The notes beneath the pieces are model-generated. The model was not told the DNA's origin. It searched no databases and saw only the letters and a program-made list of their open reading frames with translations. The translations under genes were made by a program, and so were the position numbers. Source: Seiridium cupressi (Eukaryota; Ascomycota; Sordariomycetes; Amphisphaeriales; Sporocadaceae). From it: a stretch of 64,000 nucleotides of DNA. Positions 60,801 through 64,000 of this stretch are shown one piece after another. The stretch covers positions 1 to 64,000 of the forward strand of contig JARVKI010000027.1 in assembly GCA_036674765.1 (NCBI GenBank), in the 5' to 3' direction. Each line of letters begins with the position of its first letter. Position 1 is the first letter of the stretch.

Positions 60801-63800
60801 CCTGACCTGTGACTCCCGCAATGACGCTTCGCAGGAATACAGCCCGACCGTTTCTCGGTCGTACAAGGAACAAGATACGAGTCAGGATATCTACTCGAGA
60901 GTATTCTCCCGCGGCCACGGCTAATTTTATCCAACTTACAGGAGAACCGCTCAGAAAGTATTCTGGTGAAAACAAAAATGGCGTGCTTGTTCCCCCTCCT
61001 TGCAAGACCCCACTATCGTATGCACCTTCATGAGCAAAAACGGCGACTAATCGTCTTGGCGCAGCCAGATAAGATAGCGTTTCTGTAGTATACTACTTTC
61101 CTTACCAATCAAGACCCGGCCAGTGGTTGGCCACATGACTGTAACGGTATGCCGCAGACGAATCCTTACCCCAGAATGCGATAAGATAACAACTCCCAAT
61201 AGTAGAAAACAGCCCCGTAGCTATACTCTGGATTGCTTGCGAGTGTACTGGACATTTATAATTTAACCATGCAAAATTGTGTAATCTTTTTATTTTTACT
61301 GTTAATTTTTATAGCCAGTTTACAGTGCACAAGTGAGAACATCCAATCTTGCGTGCGCTATGTTTTTGTCAGGCTCATTTCGATGTAGTCTGATCAATGC
61401 TACAGACAATATCATAACCTGACAGCTTCTTGTGGGGATCTCCAAGGGCAAGTCATGGGCAACGAAACTTATCAATACATGTCAGTGTTAGACTTGCCTG
61501 TCACTACGGAATCGACGACTCCATTCATCACAGGTTATAGCTAGAGGGTGAGTCGCATGGAAGGCCCGGTATAGGAGGTACACAGCATGGGAAGTATTCA
61601 ATTACATGCGTTGGAAATATATACCATATTTCTCGAGGTCATGGTAGTCAATCCAAAGACGGTCAAAATCAGCGGCTCCCTGAAACCACCATTGTTTACT
61701 ATAATTCGTATCATAAACAGAGTCGATCTACTAGTTAAGCATAACTAAACAGAGGAAATCAGGGAGACCTCTAATGCAGGAACGACCTATGAGCATAGCA
61801 TGCCAATTTGACGTGTATTTGACATTTCAAATGAAGGTCTAAGATGTATGTGGTCATTCTATTAGGCTATATTCGCGTCACAGAGAGACGCCGTAGAAGA
61901 AGATCGGCCCGCAAGACTAGCAGAAGAATATACAGTAGAAGCAATAACGCTCCACTTCGGTATCTGTGACTTTGGGTGACTTTCCCTGCCCAGCCGGCTA
62001 TCCGACTCAAGAATCACTGGCGGGTACATATATGTATAGACTGCAGCAACCCGCTACTGAAAGACACATTTCTCCCAGCCGCACCAGCCAAGAGCTCGTG
62101 GTAACGGTAGACTTCGATCAATATTCATGCTAGCGCCAAGAGAAGCGGGACTGCCTGCTTCATCCAAACCCGGAAATGCCAATACAACTTATCGAATTGC
62201 GTTTCGGATGGCTCTAAGCTTTCGTCTCAACCCTCAATTCTAGAATACTGTCGCCCTTATCTGAGTACATATGTTGGGGTAGATCCTTGACTGTGGAGAT
62301 AAGGGAGACTACGAAGTCCCGAAATAGCGTGGCTTGATAGGAGGTCCGACACCGGTGTGATTTGACTTACTCATCTAACACAATTAGCAATCGAGCCAGT
62401 CGCCAGTCGCCAGTGTTGGAAACCTCCAATTCTCATTCGGAGTTGGCCCGTGATGCTGATCAGCGGCATCCAGGGTTCCCCTTTCTGTGCCTATCTCAGT
62501 CAATTTCACCTAGCAAAGATCGACTAGGGGTCCATCCATACCAGTTGAGAAGTCAAGGATCCGGGAGTGCCTAGCGGCAGGGCGTGCCGGAAGAGACAAC
62601 TCAGATCTCAACACACTGACCACGGCACTGGGATCGTTGTTTCCGGAACCAGATCCATGAATCAGTCATGGTCGCGCTGCGTTGAACATGAGTCGATGGC
62701 AGGCATGGTCACCAGGGCAATTTCTATCTGCTAGATGAAGAAAAAAAGAGAAAGATTGGAAGCCAACAGCCAGTCTCGCGACGCATGCAACCATCGTGGT
62801 TCAAATGGGAGACACTCTTCACTTTACGCGCGAGGTGCTGTAGCACCATCCACTGCATTGTCACTGCATGTGCCAGTGCAGCCGGCAACGTGTCGTGGAG
62901 TGGCACTGGCCACCGGCTTCCCGGAATACTCGGGTGCAGATAGCCACGGAGCGAGCTACTGCAGCCCGTCTCCAGCATAGTCCCCAGCGGACGAGGCGGT
63001 CGCATTCTGCGGCTGAGAGCACTCCACGCGAGCCGACGGCTTGAGTCGTGCATCCGCACTCAACGTCCAGAACCACACTGTCGTCCCACGAATCCAGCGT
63101 CAACTGGATGGCGATTTGCGCAAGCTAAGGTAGGAGAAACAATGAACAACAATCTGGGGAAGGGAGCAGCGAGCAAATTGGAGCATCGTTCACGTTGCAA
63201 TCTTTTGATCACCATGCTCTCCACCACTTACCTTCTCGTTACAGTAGTCAGCCCGCATGTGCAAGAAGATCATGCATGCTGGCATGATAAGACTTGATGA
63301 CAATTATGGTGCTCCCGTGATCATCTTTACACTTCTTTGCGCGTCTGGCAGCAGGCTGGAGCTGGGCGGATAAGTGATTAGTAGGCAACGGCACCTTGCA
63401 ATGCACTTACTCGAGCTCGTGATTGGGGCATGGCAAATTGGTTATGCATTTGAGTCGTGGTCAAGCTGGGGCCGGAGAGGCACGGAGAGGCAAAGGCGAA
63501 TGCAAGTCGGTTGGTCACAGCCTTGTCGGCAATAAAGTGAGCGGGCTGGTCAGCAATGCTTACGTCCGCCGTTCCGTCTCACTATATTGACCGGCACATG
63601 CAGAAAATCTGATCTTGTGCCTAACGCGATCACTTGGGAGGTGGGCTTGGAAATGAGCCGACGATCTGCGCTGCTCGAACGCTTTCCTTTTGCTGGATCT
63701 TGGGGAGTCTTCACCATGTCGGTGAGACAGACCGAGGCGGCACTGCACCATTCGCAACCATTGCATCCGCTGTGGCATGGACCCTGAATTTGGCCGTCTC

Positions 63801-64000
63801 AAAGTAGAAATTTGAGGGTCCACTGAGTCCAGCCCTGCATGTCTTGCCCCCACTAGAACCCAGCTTATCACTCCCCAACAACAACCGCCGAATCAAGCGA
63901 GCGTCCAGAAGCACGCTATCTCGTGCGTCTACAGGGGTCGACCTGGCCGCGGACGACCTGTATTTGGTGCGACTCCAGAAACGTTGCTCGATATGCAGCA
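60801..64000. other. Gene-poor right end, nothing supported
   Basis: About 3.2 kb. AT-rich at 61240-61330, balanced elsewhere. Frames at 62362-62574, 62724-63059, 63560-63871 and others overlap on both strands with no motif. The last 200 bp (CCAACAACAACCGCC) resemble a fungal leader, so a gene may start beyond the window. Confidence 0.55.

Noticed and set aside
60801..64000. Hidden multi-exon gene in the right-hand gap
   Set aside because: I tried to link the frames by donor/acceptor signals and found no chain giving a recognisable or low-stop protein.

Overview
This 64 kb window is nuclear DNA of a filamentous ascomycete (Pezizomycotina; the gene set and intron style fit Sordariomycetes best, but I cannot name a genus). 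The grounds are short 50-120 bp introns with GTA(A/C)GT or GTATGT donors and CTAAC/CTGAC branch sites, genes on both strands about 1-3 kb apart, low-complexity Ser/Pro-rich protein tails, and recognisable fungal orthologues.

Layout. 1-74 is a pure C run, probably a contig-edge artefact. 1-13 kb carries an Stm1-like ribosome-associated protein (1075-2457), an orphan acidic protein (3689-4654), TFIIIA (5166-6822, minus) divergent from the shared RNA polymerase subunit Rpb6 (7306-7901), a small secreted cysteine-rich protein (9832-10366) and S-formylglutathione hydrolase (11041-12159). 12.5-25 kb carries an Afi1-like DENN protein (minus), a myosin-II regulatory light chain with a start-codon-only exon, a TPR/J-domain co-chaperone with an unexpected open frame beyond its TGA, and glutathione synthetase (minus). 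26-41 kb carries a 1,890-residue SNF2 remodeller (ATRX/ARIP4-like), vacuolar alkaline phosphatase (also with an ATG-only first exon), a small Cys-rich protein and actin-related protein 8 of INO80. 42-49.3 kb is an accessory patch: two tandem paralogous F-box/ankyrin-type genes, the second frame-broken inside the F-box, then a short-chain dehydrogenase with its own one-base frameshift. 49.3-53 kb is gene-poor. 53-60.8 kb carries a Myb-like DNA-binding protein, diadenosine tetraphosphate phosphorylase, a secreted SurE-type acid phosphatase, a class-I glutamine amidotransferase and a nickel/cobalt permease. 60.8-64 kb shows no gene I can support.

Themes. Transcription and chromatin machinery is well represented (TFIIIA, Rpb6, SNF2 remodeller, Arp8, Myb-like factor). 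Two genes belong to glutathione metabolism: GSH2 makes glutathione, and S-formylglutathione hydrolase finishes glutathione-dependent formaldehyde detoxification. A phosphate/nucleotide group (Apa2, SurE phosphatase, amidotransferase) lies together near the right end. I saw no CRISPR, rRNA, credible tRNA or intact transposon. All intron coordinates and products are read by eye from sequence and remembered family features, with no database search or RNA evidence.
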